Origin: Plantago elongata
Taxonomy: Eukaryota; Streptophyta; Magnoliopsida; Lamiales; Plantaginaceae
NCBI GenBank assembly: GCA_036897095.1
Contig: JAYMSP010000878.1
Location: 1 to 39,660, forward strand
Reading direction: 5' to 3'
DNA: 39,660 bases
The translations under genes were made by a program, and so were the position numbers. Each line of letters begins with the position of its first letter. The first letter of the stretch is position 1. Positions 1-10,650 of the stretch are shown in pieces. The notes below the pieces were generated by a model. It had not been told where the DNA came from. It did no database searches and saw only the letters and a list, made by a program, of their open reading frames with translations.

Positions 1-850
1 ATTGAAATCGAACTCTTGAACATCTATGGCTATATGTTTTAACTGCCACTAGCATTTACGTAGTGTAAAAAGTAAAAAAAATGCTAAATAGAATAAAAGT
101 AAAATATTAGGCCAATGAGATTTGTACATATAATCTAGTAATGATTTAGGTTATAAGCTAGTTGATATACTAAACTTTTTTATTTAGTTATTAATAAAAA
201 CCAGACTAGTTAATTTATCTTTATATAATATATTTTGCAAATCATATACTAAAATAGATAAAAGATCTAACTTATTAACAAGTTATTTACGTTTATCAAA
301 AACCATAATTCTTTAGAACTCTAATAAATATAGTTAGGATTGTGATTGAAGTTTATTTGAGATTTCTAATTAGACAGACACAAACCGACACAAAGTTATA
401 AAGTGCCTTTTTCTTTCTTTCTTTCTTTCTCATAGTTAAACAAGAACATGGCAGTAGTAATAACGAATTATTAAAGCACTGAAGTTGTTCTTTTGTTTTC
501 CGGAAATTGACATTGCCGTTTAATATTTTGTCCATTGAAGCACAGGTTTTTTTCTTTTTTATTTTCTCTCGTCTGTTTTTTCTTTCTTTTTTCTTTCGTT
601 CTAACGCCATACACACAAGTAAGAACCCTCTCAGTATATTCTTATGATTTTGTTGTTTTTTTTGAGGATACGTCCATTCCAGGTTAGAGTGAAAAAAGAG
701 CGACTGGAAAATAATTGATTGTTGCTGGGAGCTTTTTTTGTCCCTTAAATCTTTTAGTTGCCATTGCTGGTCAATTTTTCGTACGTACGGTTCTTTATTA
801 AGTTTCTATACTTGGTTGTTTATTATTCTCTTCTCGTATTGTGTTTGCAG
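1..850. other. AT-rich upstream region of the B3 gene
   Basis: No convincing gene is visible. The stretch is AT-rich and contains a short (TTTC)n tract near 408-430. The final bases look like the end of a 5' leader intron: a T-rich run followed by TTTGCAG ending at 850. Short reading frames here are low-complexity Lys/Arg or Leu/Ser runs and look accidental. It probably holds the promoter and leader of the B3 gene, but no TATA box or start site can be fixed. Confidence 0.4.
408..430. repeat. (TTTC)n microsatellite
   Basis: Short tetranucleotide run of TTTC units in the upstream region of the B3 gene. No function is indicated. Confidence 0.8.
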
Positions 851-882
851 ATTGAAATTAGGTTACTTGAATAAAGTATTGA

Positions 883-1575
883 ATGTTGATTAATCTGATA
901 ATATACCAAAAATCAGCATCAATTCTTATCATGCAACAAAGTCGAAATACAGAGAGTTGTGAAGAGGGTGGCATGGAAGTAAGTACGGCAGCATCAATTC
1001 TTCTATCTATAAGCCAAGCTATCTTGGATCCTATTGAGGCAAGAATTTTGCAAGACAAAAAAAAGAAAACTTTATCTAAAATATACTCATCAATACCGGA
1101 AGGCTACAGCTTTGACGGGATCAAATTGCCAGAACGACCGCCTGGACAGACTATTCAGACACTCATCTCTGGCGATAAGATTAGCCCACCTTTCGAGAAG
1201 CAAATCACGGATACCGATACTAAGAAAACCCAGAGCAGGATTATTCTAAAAAAGAGCAGTGTAGAACAATATTACCTAAACATGTTGGGAGCTAATGCGA
1301 AAGAGAGGCTGAAGGTGGGGATAAAGGTCACGACTTATGGCCCTGATGGAAAAGGATTTGATATGAACTTCAAGACTTCTAAAGGTGCTAAGTTTTATTA
1401 TCTTGACAATGGATGGCATGATTTTTGCAAGGAGTATAAGTTGGAGCCTTGGATTAACTGGGCAACAATTTGGATGTTCATCGATAAACACGGTGGTATA
1501 TGTTTCGCGATCACTTGGAAGACGAATCATTCCACCACTGAATGGGTTGGAAAGTCCAAAAGGAAGAGACCTTGA
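883..1575 (+). CDS. B3 DNA-binding domain protein (DUF313-like type)
   Basis: An uninterrupted frame of 230 codons. The N-terminal 90 or so residues are poorly conserved, with a Pro/Glu stretch (PERPPGQTI). The C-terminal 110 residues resemble the plant B3 fold of the DUF313 type. The pattern is a QSR-I-LKKSSV start, a central VGIKVTTYGPDG strand pair, then KFYYLDNGWHDFCKEYKL and a closing hydrophobic strand (ICFAITW). Proteins of this group are nuclear and presumed to bind DNA; targets are unknown. A basic tail (GKSKRKRP) could serve nuclear import. The start is uncertain: Met at 883 gives the longest frame, but the ATG at 973 has a better context (G at -3 and +4). A leader intron appears to end at 850. 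The gene could be a fragment of a longer family member, yet nothing in the frame is broken. Confidence 0.75.
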   Translation: MLINLIIYQKSASILIMQQSRNTESCEEGGMEVSTAASILLSISQAILDPIEARILQDKKKKTLSKIYSSIPEGYSFDGIKLPERPPGQTIQTLISGDKISPPFEKQITDTDTKKTQSRIILKKSSVEQYYLNMLGANAKERLKVGIKVTTYGPDGKGFDMNFKTSKGAKFYYLDNGWHDFCKEYKLEPWINWATIWMFIDKHGGICFAITWKTNHSTTEWVGKSKRKRP

Positions 1576-1960
1576 AGATATGATATCGACTTTTTCTTTC
1601 TTTAATTGTTGTGTTGTAGTTGTTTTTTTTTCCGAAACAAGATCACTGATATATAGTAGATACACAAGTTTAGTTAGCTGGATTCTTAGCTATATATTGC
1701 ATGTCTTGTTTTATTGAGTTGAGGAATATCTGGAGTGAACTGAAGTCTTGATAAACTAACTGTATAACACAATCCCTAACCGAGTTGGATACTGAGTAAT
1801 ATTAAATGAAAGACTTGGACTTATTAATGACACACGTTTAAACGACTTGTATACTCTGACTGAGTCATGGAGAAGATTTTTCCACAACGTAGAATATCAA
1901 GATTACACACAATATATTTCAATATATTGACCTGCTGCTGATAAAATATCAGCCACAGAT
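1576..1960. other. Intergenic region between B3 and lectin genes
   Basis: About 385 bp of AT-rich sequence holding the 3' end of the B3 gene and the likely promoter of the lectin gene. A TTGACC core (W-box-like) lies near 1928, a few tens of bases before the lectin start. This is suggestive only. Nothing else is recognised. Confidence 0.3.
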
Positions 1961-2575
1961 ATGGATATTCATTACCAATCAGGCATGAAATGCATTACCA
2001 TTCTTGTTTTTCTGATTATCCCTGCTGCAACTGCTTTAACCTTCAATTTCAGTAGCTTCTCATCATCCAACAATCAAGATATTACCTATGAGGGATCAGC
2101 TCGATTAGATAGCAGTCATATGCAACTCACTCCACGAGCCACATTTGTGGCAGGCCGTGTGACATACGCCCACCCCTTGCATCTTTGGGATAGAGCTTCG
2201 CAGAATCTGACAGATTTCACAACTACTTTCACGTTTGTCGTCAACTCTTTCAATTCTACTGAGTATGGAGATGGCTTTACCTTCTTTCTATCACCTATCG
2301 GTTCAGTATTTCTTGAAAATTCTACAGGTGGGAACTTAGGCCTTACTGGTTTGCTCTGGGACTCCACAGAAACTAATTTTGTTGCTGTGGAGTTCGATAT
2401 ATACTCGAATGATGAGGACGATGAACCTGACCAGCATGTCGGTATTGATATCGATATGCCCATATCTGTAGAAAACAAAACATGGTGGGGTGCTCTCAGA
2501 AATGTGAGAAGAAGATTGGAGAAGAGATGCAATGCAGAAGAACAGAGCAAACAGAACAGACAACGGAGCTTGTGA
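1961..2575 (+). pseudogene. Truncated L-type (legume) lectin gene, 3' part replaced by a copia LTR
   Basis: The frame starts with a secretory signal peptide: a hydrophobic core around residues 11-24, or a shorter version from the Met at 1985. A legume-type lectin beta-sandwich follows. Recognisable strands include LTFNFSSF at the mature N-terminus, TTTFTFVVN, GDGFTFFLSP and FVAVEFDIYSN with the acidic metal-site neighbourhood and HVGIDI. Intact family members continue for about 70 more lectin residues, and receptor-kinase types then add a membrane helix and a kinase. Here lectin homology stops at about residue 180 (WWGALR), and the last 25 or so codons are read from retrotransposon LTR sequence, a basic, Gln-rich tail ending at 2575. 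No lectin remainder or kinase domain was found downstream. Loss of the last strands should prevent folding. Whether the parent was a soluble lectin or a lectin receptor kinase cannot be told. Confidence 0.8.
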
Positions 2576-2969
2576 ACATCTTGATTCAGTTTGGAATCTT
2601 ATAGCATTAGCTGAAATTAGTGATTGTAATTAGTTCTTGTATAGTTGATTAACACTTGTATACAGTTTCTTCGGCAAATGTATCACAATAATGTTAGATT
2701 AGGCATTGCATAAATATAGAAGATAGTAGTATAAATAAGATAGATATTTTTCTTATCAGCTGCTTAAGTTCATTCAGTCTAGAATAATCTGTAAATTTTT
2801 TCTTCCAATCTGAATACAACAAAAGCAGTTTATTTACTTCTCTGCACATTTCCTCTAACTGCATTTCATCATCCATCATCATCACTGATCTTCATGTTCT
2901 TCTGCATCTAACACTTCAATCTGATCTTCAATGTAAGTTCATCTCTTCACAATGCTTCCGCAGTGTTCA
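2503..2969 (+). repeat. Putative 5' LTR of the copia element
   Basis: Begins TGTGAGAAG right where lectin homology ends and is taken to end at TTCA, 10 bp before the primer-binding site, giving about 467 bp. A short TATA-like stretch (AAATATAGAAG, ATAAATAAG) lies around 2710-2735, where the U3 promoter would be expected. There is no second copy in the window to confirm the limits. Confidence 0.55.
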
Positions 2970-2979
2970 ATTTCTGATA

Positions 2980-2991
2980 TGGTATCATAGC
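2980..2991 (+). other. Primer-binding site for initiator methionine tRNA
   Basis: TGGTATCATAGC matches the usual plant copia primer site TGGTATCAGAGC, complementary to the 3' end of initiator Met-tRNA, at 11 of 12 positions. It lies just downstream of the LTR, as expected. Confidence 0.8.
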
Positions 2992-3487
2992 TTAGTTGAG
3001 ATTCTGATTGGTGCGATCGATTCACATTATGAACAGTTATTGATTAATTTAGCTCATGTTTCGATTATAGCTTGCGATTGATTGATTTTCTGTTTAGCAT
3101 TGATCGGATTCAAATTTGTGATTCAACCGTTTGTTTGAGGAGATCTGTTCATGATCAGCTGAAAATTCATTGATACTTTCATAAAGCTTTAGCTTAAGCT
3201 GTTTATTATTAAGTGTTGATCAGATCAAACTGAATTTTCTGTTTTCAATCAGTAAAATAGTTACAATGTCATAGGATTCATGATTTGTAGCATAAATTCA
3301 CATTTTCATCTGTTCATATAGACATAATATTAGTTGATCATCACATTATTACATCAGTTTCACCTGATTTTATCAGTTTCTCTGAGAATTGAATTCATAT
3401 ACATTCTCACATTTCATTGATTCACAATTATTGATCATCAAACTTACAAAATCTGTTAGATTTGTTCAACAAAACTGAGTAAGGAAA

Positions 3488-4549
3488 ATGACAACTGAAA
3501 GTCATCCATCACCTGTTCATGTGAGTGCTGCTGATAAGGAACTAGATCACACTAATCCAGATAGTCCTTATCATCTGTTTCCACATGACACTGCAACATC
3601 TGGAGCAATTAAGACTATCCTGAAAGGGCCTAACTACATCTGTTGGAGGCGTGAAATGGTGCTGAATCTGTCAATTAAGAACAAGCTAGGCTTCATTGAT
3701 GGTACCTATAACAGGCCACTAATTGAAAGCCCAATGTATGTGTATTGGTTGAGGTGCAACAACCTCATTCTTTCATGGTTGCATAATTCAATGACTGATG
3801 AGGTGAAAGGCACAATAGTTCAGAGTGTATTTGCTAAGGATGTGTTGGATAAGCTTGAAGCAAGGTATTCACAGACTAATAATGTTAGAATCTATGAACT
3901 GCAACTGGCACTCAGCCAGTTTGTGCAAGGATCTCAATCAATGATGGAGTATTTCACCAAGCTGTCTAGCTAGCATTTGGGAAGAACTTCACATGTACAG
4001 GCCTCCTCCAAGCAGTGATTGGTGCACTTGTGGACACTGCACATGCTTACATCTTACCAATGTAGGAAAGATCCGTGAGGTTGATCAGGTGTTTCAATTT
4101 CTGATGGGCTTAGGTGAAGCCTATGATGGTATAAGAGGACATATAATCATGCAGAATCCCATTCCTTCACTTGAGAGGGCATACTCAATCATTCTCACTG
4201 AAGAAAAGAAAAAGAATTCAAGGCACAATGTGTCAAATCTTGGTAAGAATACTCAACATATCACATGAGGCAAGGTGTGTCTGCATAACAATTCAAAAGG
4301 AAAGGCAAAGAATCAAGGGGTTGTAGCCACTGTGGTTTCACCAACCACACTGTAGATAAGTGTTACAAACTGATAGGCTTTCCAAATGACTTCAAATTCA
4401 CCAAGAAACCATCCTATGCTAGAGGGGGATATGGTGGAAATTTCAATAATCCAAACAGTTCCACTGCTGCAAACAACTCTCAGGTTTCTCAATATGGTGC
4501 TCCAAAATCTCACTATGCTAACACTGTAGATGATGTTCCCTCTTCAGAC
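3488..4549 (+). pseudogene. copia gag polyprotein region with CCHC zinc knuckle
   Basis: Codes for a copia-type capsid/nucleocapsid precursor. The first frame (3488-3973) shows the conserved gag region: a P-Y-L-F/H-P start, then the NYICWRREM and KNKLGFIDG blocks and a WLRCNN block. It stops at 3971-3973 because of a four-base tandem duplication (TAGCTAGC near 3967-3974); gag continues in another frame to 4268, where another stop occurs. Further on, at 4322-4363, a clear CX2CX4HX4C zinc knuckle can be read. In a working copy gag packages the element RNA in cytoplasmic particles. This one cannot give a full-length product. Confidence 0.8.
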
Positions 4550-6480
4550 ATGGGTGCTCAATACACAATGATGAAGGCACAGGTGGATCAGCTGATGAAA
4601 ATGCTGGAACAAGGAATACATCACCCTGCTGCATATGCTGCTCAAGTTGCTGATTCCAACTTACGTTTGCAGCATATGGAAGATGGAGATACAACTGCTA
4701 CATACAACACCATGGGAGGTAATTTTACATGTTCATACTCTACTGATATAGTATGCTCAACATCTCATAACCTGCACAATTTTTTTATAATAGATTCAGG
4801 TGCCACAAATCATGTTATATGCAATCCTGCACTCTTTTCTTCCCATGTGTTCAATGTTGATTCTTCAGTGCAACTACCTGATGGAACTAAACTACCTGTT
4901 ACAAAAATAGGAAATGTACATATATCAAAACATATAACTCTTGAAAATGTGCTATATGTACCAAGCTTCACAGTTAACCTGATATCAGTTACTCAAATCA
5001 CCAAGTTCAGGTTGTTTCATTTCATATTCACTCATGATGACTGTATTTTGCAGGAGATTACTTCAAGGATAAGGATTGGTCTGGCTGAGAGATATAAGTC
5101 TCTATTTGTTTTGAGCATCACACAGCTTTCAAACCTCAATTTTCATTCAAATAAATCACATTCAAGTGATGTTTCACTTCATACTCAGCAGTTTCACTCT
5201 CAGTTTGCTGCTCATGCTGTCACCAAGCTCACTTCCACCTACATTTGGCATGCAAGACTTGGTCATCCTTCTTTTCAGAGGATGAAGTTAATTTATTGTT
5301 GTAATGTTGACAAAAATAACATTGAAGATTGTACTGTTTTCTTAAGAGCAAAATAGAGAAAATTATCATTTCCAATTAGCAATTATGTAACTCATTCTCC
5401 CTTTACATTGATACATGTTGATGTTTGGGGTCCATACTCCATGTGTTCTATCAATGGACACAGATATTTTCTTACTTTAGTAGATGATTACTCAAAATAC
5501 ACTTGGATTCACCTATTTACCAGCAAATCTGAAGTGAAAACCATCTTGCTGAATTTTATCAGCTTCATTTAAACTCAGTTCAAGGTTAGAATTAAACAGC
5601 TCAGAACTGATAATGGTTCTGAGTTTCTTGCTCTTTCTTCCCACTTAAAATCTTTGGGAATCATTCATACATTCCACAATAAAATGGAGTAGTAGAGCGT
5701 AAACACCAGCATCTACTGAACATCGCAAGATCTCTGATGTTTCAATCATGTCTTCCTTTAAAATTTTGGGGTGGTGCTGTGCTTATTGCATCACATCTTG
5801 TTAATAGAACCCCTTCACCATTATTAGATAATGATACTCCATTTCAAAGATTGTTTAACAAATCACCTGATTATAGCAAATTAAGAATCTTTGGATCACT
5901 TTGTTATGCATCTACACATGCTCAACTAAGAACAAAGTTTGATCAGAGATCACTTGCTTGTATTTTTATTGGTTATCCACCAAACACAAAGGGTTATAAA
6001 TTGTATGTTCTTGATACACATAAAGTGATAATTTCCAAAGATGTTCACTTCCTTGAACATATATTTCCATTTTCAGACAAGAATCAAATTTTACCTGTTG
6101 CAGATCATCAGATTTCTACTGATTTCACTGATTCTTCAGTCATGGATATTTCTCAGCAGATATCTCATAGAGATGATGTAGTCACTACTCCACTTCATGA
6201 CTTAGCTAATGACTGCAGTACATCTTCACCTGATAACATTAGTTCCTCACCTGATAGTAATATCTCTCCAGATTCTGTCACTTCATCACCTGATGTTATC
6301 AGCTCCTCACCTGATAATAGAAGTTCTTCATTTGATCATAGTGATATTGTTGACACAGCTCCACAGTTAAGAATTTCTTCAAGGACTGTTAAAATACCAG
6401 CAAAATTCAATGATTTCCATCATGGAATCACTCACAAGCCTAGGCCTACTGCTCATCCACTTTCTAATCACATATCATAA
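4550..6480 (+). pseudogene. copia protease and integrase region
   Basis: The frame 4550-5356 contains the aspartic protease active site D-S-G-A at 4793-4804, followed by the GAG-pre-integrase block with WHARLGHPSF at its end. After a TAG at 5354-5356 the integrase core continues: an HVDVWGPY segment with the first Asp (near 5420), an RTDNGSEF segment with the second Asp (near 5608), and the region with the catalytic Glu (VVERKH, near 5690). The latter is preceded by a CAA-to-TAA type stop near 5682. A further stop lies near 5570. From 5737 to 6480 the integrase C-terminal part is open, with a Ser/Pro/Asp-rich linker built on a repeated SSPD motif around 6220-6330. Several stops make the gene non-functional. 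Confidence 0.8.
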
Positions 6481-7465
6481 CAGCAATTAGCTTCAACTGA
6501 TATTGCATTTTCTGCTAACATTGTATCAAGTTCTGAGCCAAAGACTTATTCACAGGCTATCAAATCACCTGAGTGGACTCAAGCTATTAATGCTGAGTTA
6601 CAAGCCTTAGAAGATAACAAAACTTGGTCAATTGTTTCTCTTCCTCAGGGTCATCAACCCATAGGATGCAAGTATGTATTCAAATTGAAACTTCACCCTG
6701 ATGGCACAATTGATAAGTATAAAGCTAGATTGGTTGCTAAGGGTTATTCACAGAGATTTAGATGTTATTATGTGGAAACCTTCAGTCCAGTGGCTAAACT
6801 CACCACAGTTAGAACTTTATTAGCCATTGTATCATCCAAAGGTTGGGGATGTGAACATATGGATGTCAATAATGCATTCTTGAATGGTGATCTTGATGAA
6901 GATATTTACATTGAAATACCACCTAGATACTTGTTTCAAGGGGGAAATACACAAACTGATGTATCACAAGCTTCACACTTGAATTCACAAGATAAAAACT
7001 TGGTTTTCAAACTGCACAAATCACTCTATGGTTTGAAACAAGCTTCCAGGCAATGGAATCAGAAGTTTTCATCAACACTGCAGGATCTTGGTTTTCAGCA
7101 GTCAAAATCTGATTATTCTCTGTTCACAAAGAGTGATTCACAAGGTTTTATAGCTCTTTTGGTATATGTAGATGATATACTCATAACTGGTTCAAGTAAT
7201 CAACTCATCAATGAAGTAAAACAAATGCTGCATAAACAATTCAAAATCAGAGACTTAGGCTCAGTTAAGTATTTTCTTGGTTTAGAAATTAATAGAAAGC
7301 CTGAAGGCATACACATATGCCAAAGGAAATATGTCATGGAGCTACTCAAAGACACATGCTTGACTGATTGTAAGCCTGTAGTTAGCCCCATGGAATTAAA
7401 TCTGAAATTCACTGCCAATGATTCAGATATTCTGAATGATTCCACTCTATATAGAAGTTTAATTA
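6481..7465 (+). pseudogene. copia reverse transcriptase, cut before RNase H
   Basis: Reverse transcriptase of the copia type. A stop at 6478-6480 separates it from the integrase part. The finger region reads KYVFKLKLHPDG...KARLVAKGYSQ. The first catalytic Asp lies in MDVNNAFLNG (near 6860). The second motif is Y-V-D-D at 7165-7176, followed by KYFLGLEI. Homology ends in the connection region at YRSLI, where copia proteins normally go on into RNase H. From there the open frame runs, by chance in phase, into Helitron helicase sequence. RNase H, polypurine tract and 3' LTR are all missing. Confidence 0.85.
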
Positions 7466-7958
7466 GTGTTCCTGTAGTGGTAGGTGGCTCAAGATCACAA
7501 TCAGTGCACTCAAGCATGATACTTTCACATATTGGTCATGTATACAACTTCTTCGTTTGACAGATGACGTTAAGGCCGAATTTGATCAAAATTTCTCAAA
7601 TTTCCTTCTTAGGATTGGTAATGGTGAAGAGACTGTTGTGCAAGAGGATATGATAGAAATTCCAAGCACTATGGTGATACCATGGGAAGATGAATATTCA
7701 GTAAATCAATTGGTTGATTCCATATTCCCTAATATGAGTTCCTATAAAATGGATCCTGCATATATGACACAAAGGGCAATAATAACTCCCAGAAATGATG
7801 AGGTTAACAAGCTGAATGACATCATACTACAAGATTTTCCAGGTGATTGTGAAACTACTTTTTATTCATTCGATTATGTGGATGATGATACCCATAATTT
7901 GTATCTACCTGAATTCATGTATTCACTTTGTCCCGGCAACTTACCACCTCACAAGTTA
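7465..7958 (+). pseudogene. Helitron PIF1-like helicase fragment, part 1
   Basis: Matches the PIF1-like helicase domain of plant Helitron Rep/Hel proteins. Visible blocks are PVVVGGSR, then after a one-base frameshift near 7535 LLRLTDDV, followed by FLLRIGNGEE, QRAIITPRNDEVNKLN and NLPPHKL. The region corresponds to the middle of the helicase; the Rep domain and the Walker A half are absent. The match stops at PPHKL because a 3.16-kb element is inserted at 7959, and resumes at 11125. In a working Helitron the helicase unwinds DNA during rolling-circle transposition. Confidence 0.8.
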
Positions 7959-8590
7959 TGTCACGCCCCGAGACCATACCGTGGGTCCCACTACATCTAA
8001 TATTCATTTAGTAACATATCCACCACTCCGTCCGTTGGCGTGACCGGCCGTGTGAACATTCCCCCGCTCACATGAAGCCTTATCCACTTATCAGTCACAC
8101 AGACAAACATCACAATGTGAAAAGCTAACACCACGGGCTAGTATGATTTTTCAAACAAAATTTTCATCAGAGTTTTAGCGAAATCATTTCAAAATAATAT
8201 ACAGTCTAGTGGCTACTGGTATCAACATATCTACATCCAAAAGTACAACATATCTAAACCTCAACTATATGTTAATATTATACAGGCCAAAAGTACAAAG
8301 TCTTACTGTACCAAGAGACTAGTAGCTTCTAAAAGTCAGCCTCGTCAGCAAAATGGTGCTTCTTGGACGTCCAACTAACTCTTGTCTAAGGTACAAAGTT
8401 CAAGGGTGAATTTCATAATACACAATGCCCGGATCAACTAATTGCAATTAACAGATGTTCACACAATTCAGCACATGCATGTAAAAGCCACAACATGGAT
8501 TTACAAACATTTGCACAGTTTTCAAAACACGTTAGCTCACTCAAACATATGTTGCGACCACTAGTATAACTCCGGTTGCAACAGAGTGTC

Positions 8591-9196
8591 TACGGCACAT
8601 TCCTTGATAAGAGGAATCAATCATGAGTACTCGGCGTCACAAGGACAAAGCGTCATAAAGACGGCGTCACAAAAACAATGCGTCACAAAGACAGTATCAC
8701 GTAGACAGGCATCACAAAGACCAAGTGTCATAAAGACGGCGTCACAAAGATAAATCACCAACATATATGAGAGCTAACATTTATCCATGTTTTTCATAAA
8801 ATGTTTCTCACACGTCACATGCATCATAAATCATCTTTTTGGGATACGCACATAACTTGATCCTCAGTGAGTAAAATAATATTATATCTAGTCCAGTCGC
8901 TTAATATAATATTAACTACGGCATATTCCTTGATCAGGGGAATTAATCATGAGTACTCGACGTCACAAAGACAAAGCGCCATAAAGACGGCGTCACAAAG
9001 ACAGTATCACGTAGACAGGCGTCACAAAGACAAATCACCAACATATATGAGAGCTAACATTTATCCATGCTTTTCATAAAATGTTTCTCACACGTCACAT
9101 GCATCATAAATCATCTTTTCGGGATATGCACATAACTTGATCCTCAGTGAGTAAAATAATATTATATCAAGTCCCGCCACTTGATATAATATTAAC
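8591..9196. repeat. Tandem duplication (326 + 280 bp) with an internal GCGTCACAAAGAC minisatellite
   Basis: Copy 1 (8591-8916) and copy 2 (8917-9196) both run from TACGGCA-ATTCCTTGAT to TAATATTAAC and are very similar. Each contains a run of about 15-bp units based on GCGTCACAAAGAC. Copy 2 is about 46 bp shorter because it has fewer units. The duplication lies inside the 3.16-kb insertion. Confidence 0.85.
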
Positions 9197-9199
9197 AGT

Positions 9200-10230
9200 T
9201 ATCAAATCACAGTTATAAAACCAGCTATTTTCAAAAAAAATAATAATAAAGGCAAGGTATTATGAAGATTCGACCCATACCTGGCTTGGATGCTTGCTTA
9301 TTCTCAAGATCGCCTAATTCGTCGGCTAGTTAATCACCTATATTAGTAGAAACGTCGTTAACATCTTACCGACCGTCAGACAACTTTTCTATGCTGGATT
9401 CAACTCCTTTTTGTTAATTAATGTACCAAGCGTATCTTCGTCATTTTACGACCACTGCTTATGAATCAAAATTTTTATTAATGTTTAAACTTCTGTTTAC
9501 CTTTTCAGACATTTGTTGAATATCTTTTGATACGTTGTAAAATCACATAATTAAAATGCTTACAAAAATTAACTCGAACCCTAGACCTCACGCAGAACAA
9601 AAACATTACTCACAAGCTACTGACCAATCAGGCAGAGCTGATTCTTTGCTCAAGATACTATTAGTCAATTTATCAAACTTGCAGTCATTTTAGTGAAAGA
9701 CATTGGAGAGCATAAAGAGGGCATACAAACCAACAACCGCAGACACAAGCACATATTAGATCGAATTTGACTATAGTAGAATGAAGTCGATCGATTCACA
9801 TCACAATCAACAACATGGGCAGAAGTACGGAGTAAGAAAACTTGATGACGTAGGCAACAAACACAGATTCCTCGAATTCAACGTGAACTTAGTGCGCATA
9901 AACTTAAACCGACATACACACATCAAGACAACCTGATCAGCTTCACAAAAAGGTAAGAGTAGAGTGCGAAAGCAATTCGAATTGCCACAGTCGTAGCCAA
10001 TCTGTACATCCACAAACCCAGTAGAAATCAGAAAAAGGCACGGAAAGAAAAGGGCAACAGAGATCAAGTAACACAACACAAACCCACAGTCGACTTAGCA
10101 AGCAAGAACGAGACGGGCAAGGAAAACAGAGACACAATTGCAAGAACAATAACCAGCAAAAGGCATTCGAATTTCAATAAGAAAACGAGACAATAAATCA
10201 AATACCCAACCCAAAATTCGATCAAGAGAA
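9200..10230. other. Middle of the insertion, no gene seen
   Basis: About 1 kb inside the 3.16-kb insertion with only short accidental reading frames. The part after 9700 is purine-rich on the plus strand, that is pyrimidine-rich on the minus strand, and fits a leader intron of the minus-strand leader-like block next to it. Confidence 0.3.
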
Positions 10231-10240
10231 GAAAGCTTAC

Positions 10241-10532
10241 CGGAGCAGAAATCGAAGGGTTTTAGTTCTCCAAACTCGTCCACCTCCCGTTCCAGATCGA
10301 AACTGTTCAGAAAGGGGGAGACGTCGCCTTGGATTCGCCGGACTAACCACTCCGTTTCGAACCGCCACCGGAGCTCCAAGCTTTTTCCAATCGGTTTCCG
10401 TACCAAGCGTTATCACGCGTGCGAAGGAGGGGTTACGGTGGTGGTAGCGCCGTGGCGGAGAGACACCGGTGTGGTGGTGAGAGAATAAGGCGAAGGAGGG
10501 TGAGGTCGAGAGCGAGACGGGAAGACAAAAAT

Positions 10533-10579
<47 letters not shown>

Positions 10580-10650
10580 TGCAGAAGGAATCGATCTAAA
10601 AAGGAGATAAGTCGGTCTGTGTTACCGTCTCTCCAGCTTTCTCCCATCCT
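10241..10650 (-). promoter_or_regulatory. GC-rich leader-like block inside the insertion (minus strand)
   Basis: Read on the minus strand, this block goes from AT-rich sequence into a pyrimidine-rich, (CT)n-bearing leader and then a GC-rich stretch that ends in CTCCG/GTAAGC, a good splice donor at 10240-10239. This is how plant 5' leaders with a first intron look. An open frame crosses it, but its Ser/Leu run is just the translated CT repeat, so coding is doubtful. It may be the promoter and leader of the element, for instance the U3/R part of a large LTR, or a captured gene start. Confidence 0.35.
10535..10576. repeat. (GA)n microsatellite
   Basis: An uninterrupted run of about 21 GA units; (CT)n on the minus strand, in the leader-like block of the insertion. 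Confidence 0.95.

Larger units (their letters stand above)
2503..7465 (+). mobile_element. Ty1/copia-type LTR retrotransposon, 3'-truncated and decayed
   Basis: The order is the copia order: 5' LTR, primer-binding site, gag, zinc knuckle, protease, integrase, reverse transcriptase. It sits in the same direction as the lectin gene. The internal region carries several stop codons and frameshifts, and the element ends abruptly after the reverse transcriptase, before RNase H and the 3' LTR, at the junction with Helitron helicase sequence near 7465. It is therefore a dead relic that cannot move by itself. The left boundary is set where lectin homology ends and a TG dinucleotide starts; it is uncertain by a few bases because there is no 3' LTR to compare with. 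Confidence 0.85.

Noticed and set aside
353..616. 87-codon Lys/Arg-rich minus-strand frame
   Set aside because: Low-complexity translation of TTTC- and TTTTTC-rich sequence.
10237..10647. 136-codon minus-strand frame with a Ser/Leu run
   Set aside because: The run comes from the (GA)n microsatellite, and the rest has no recognisable domain; more likely an untranslated leader.
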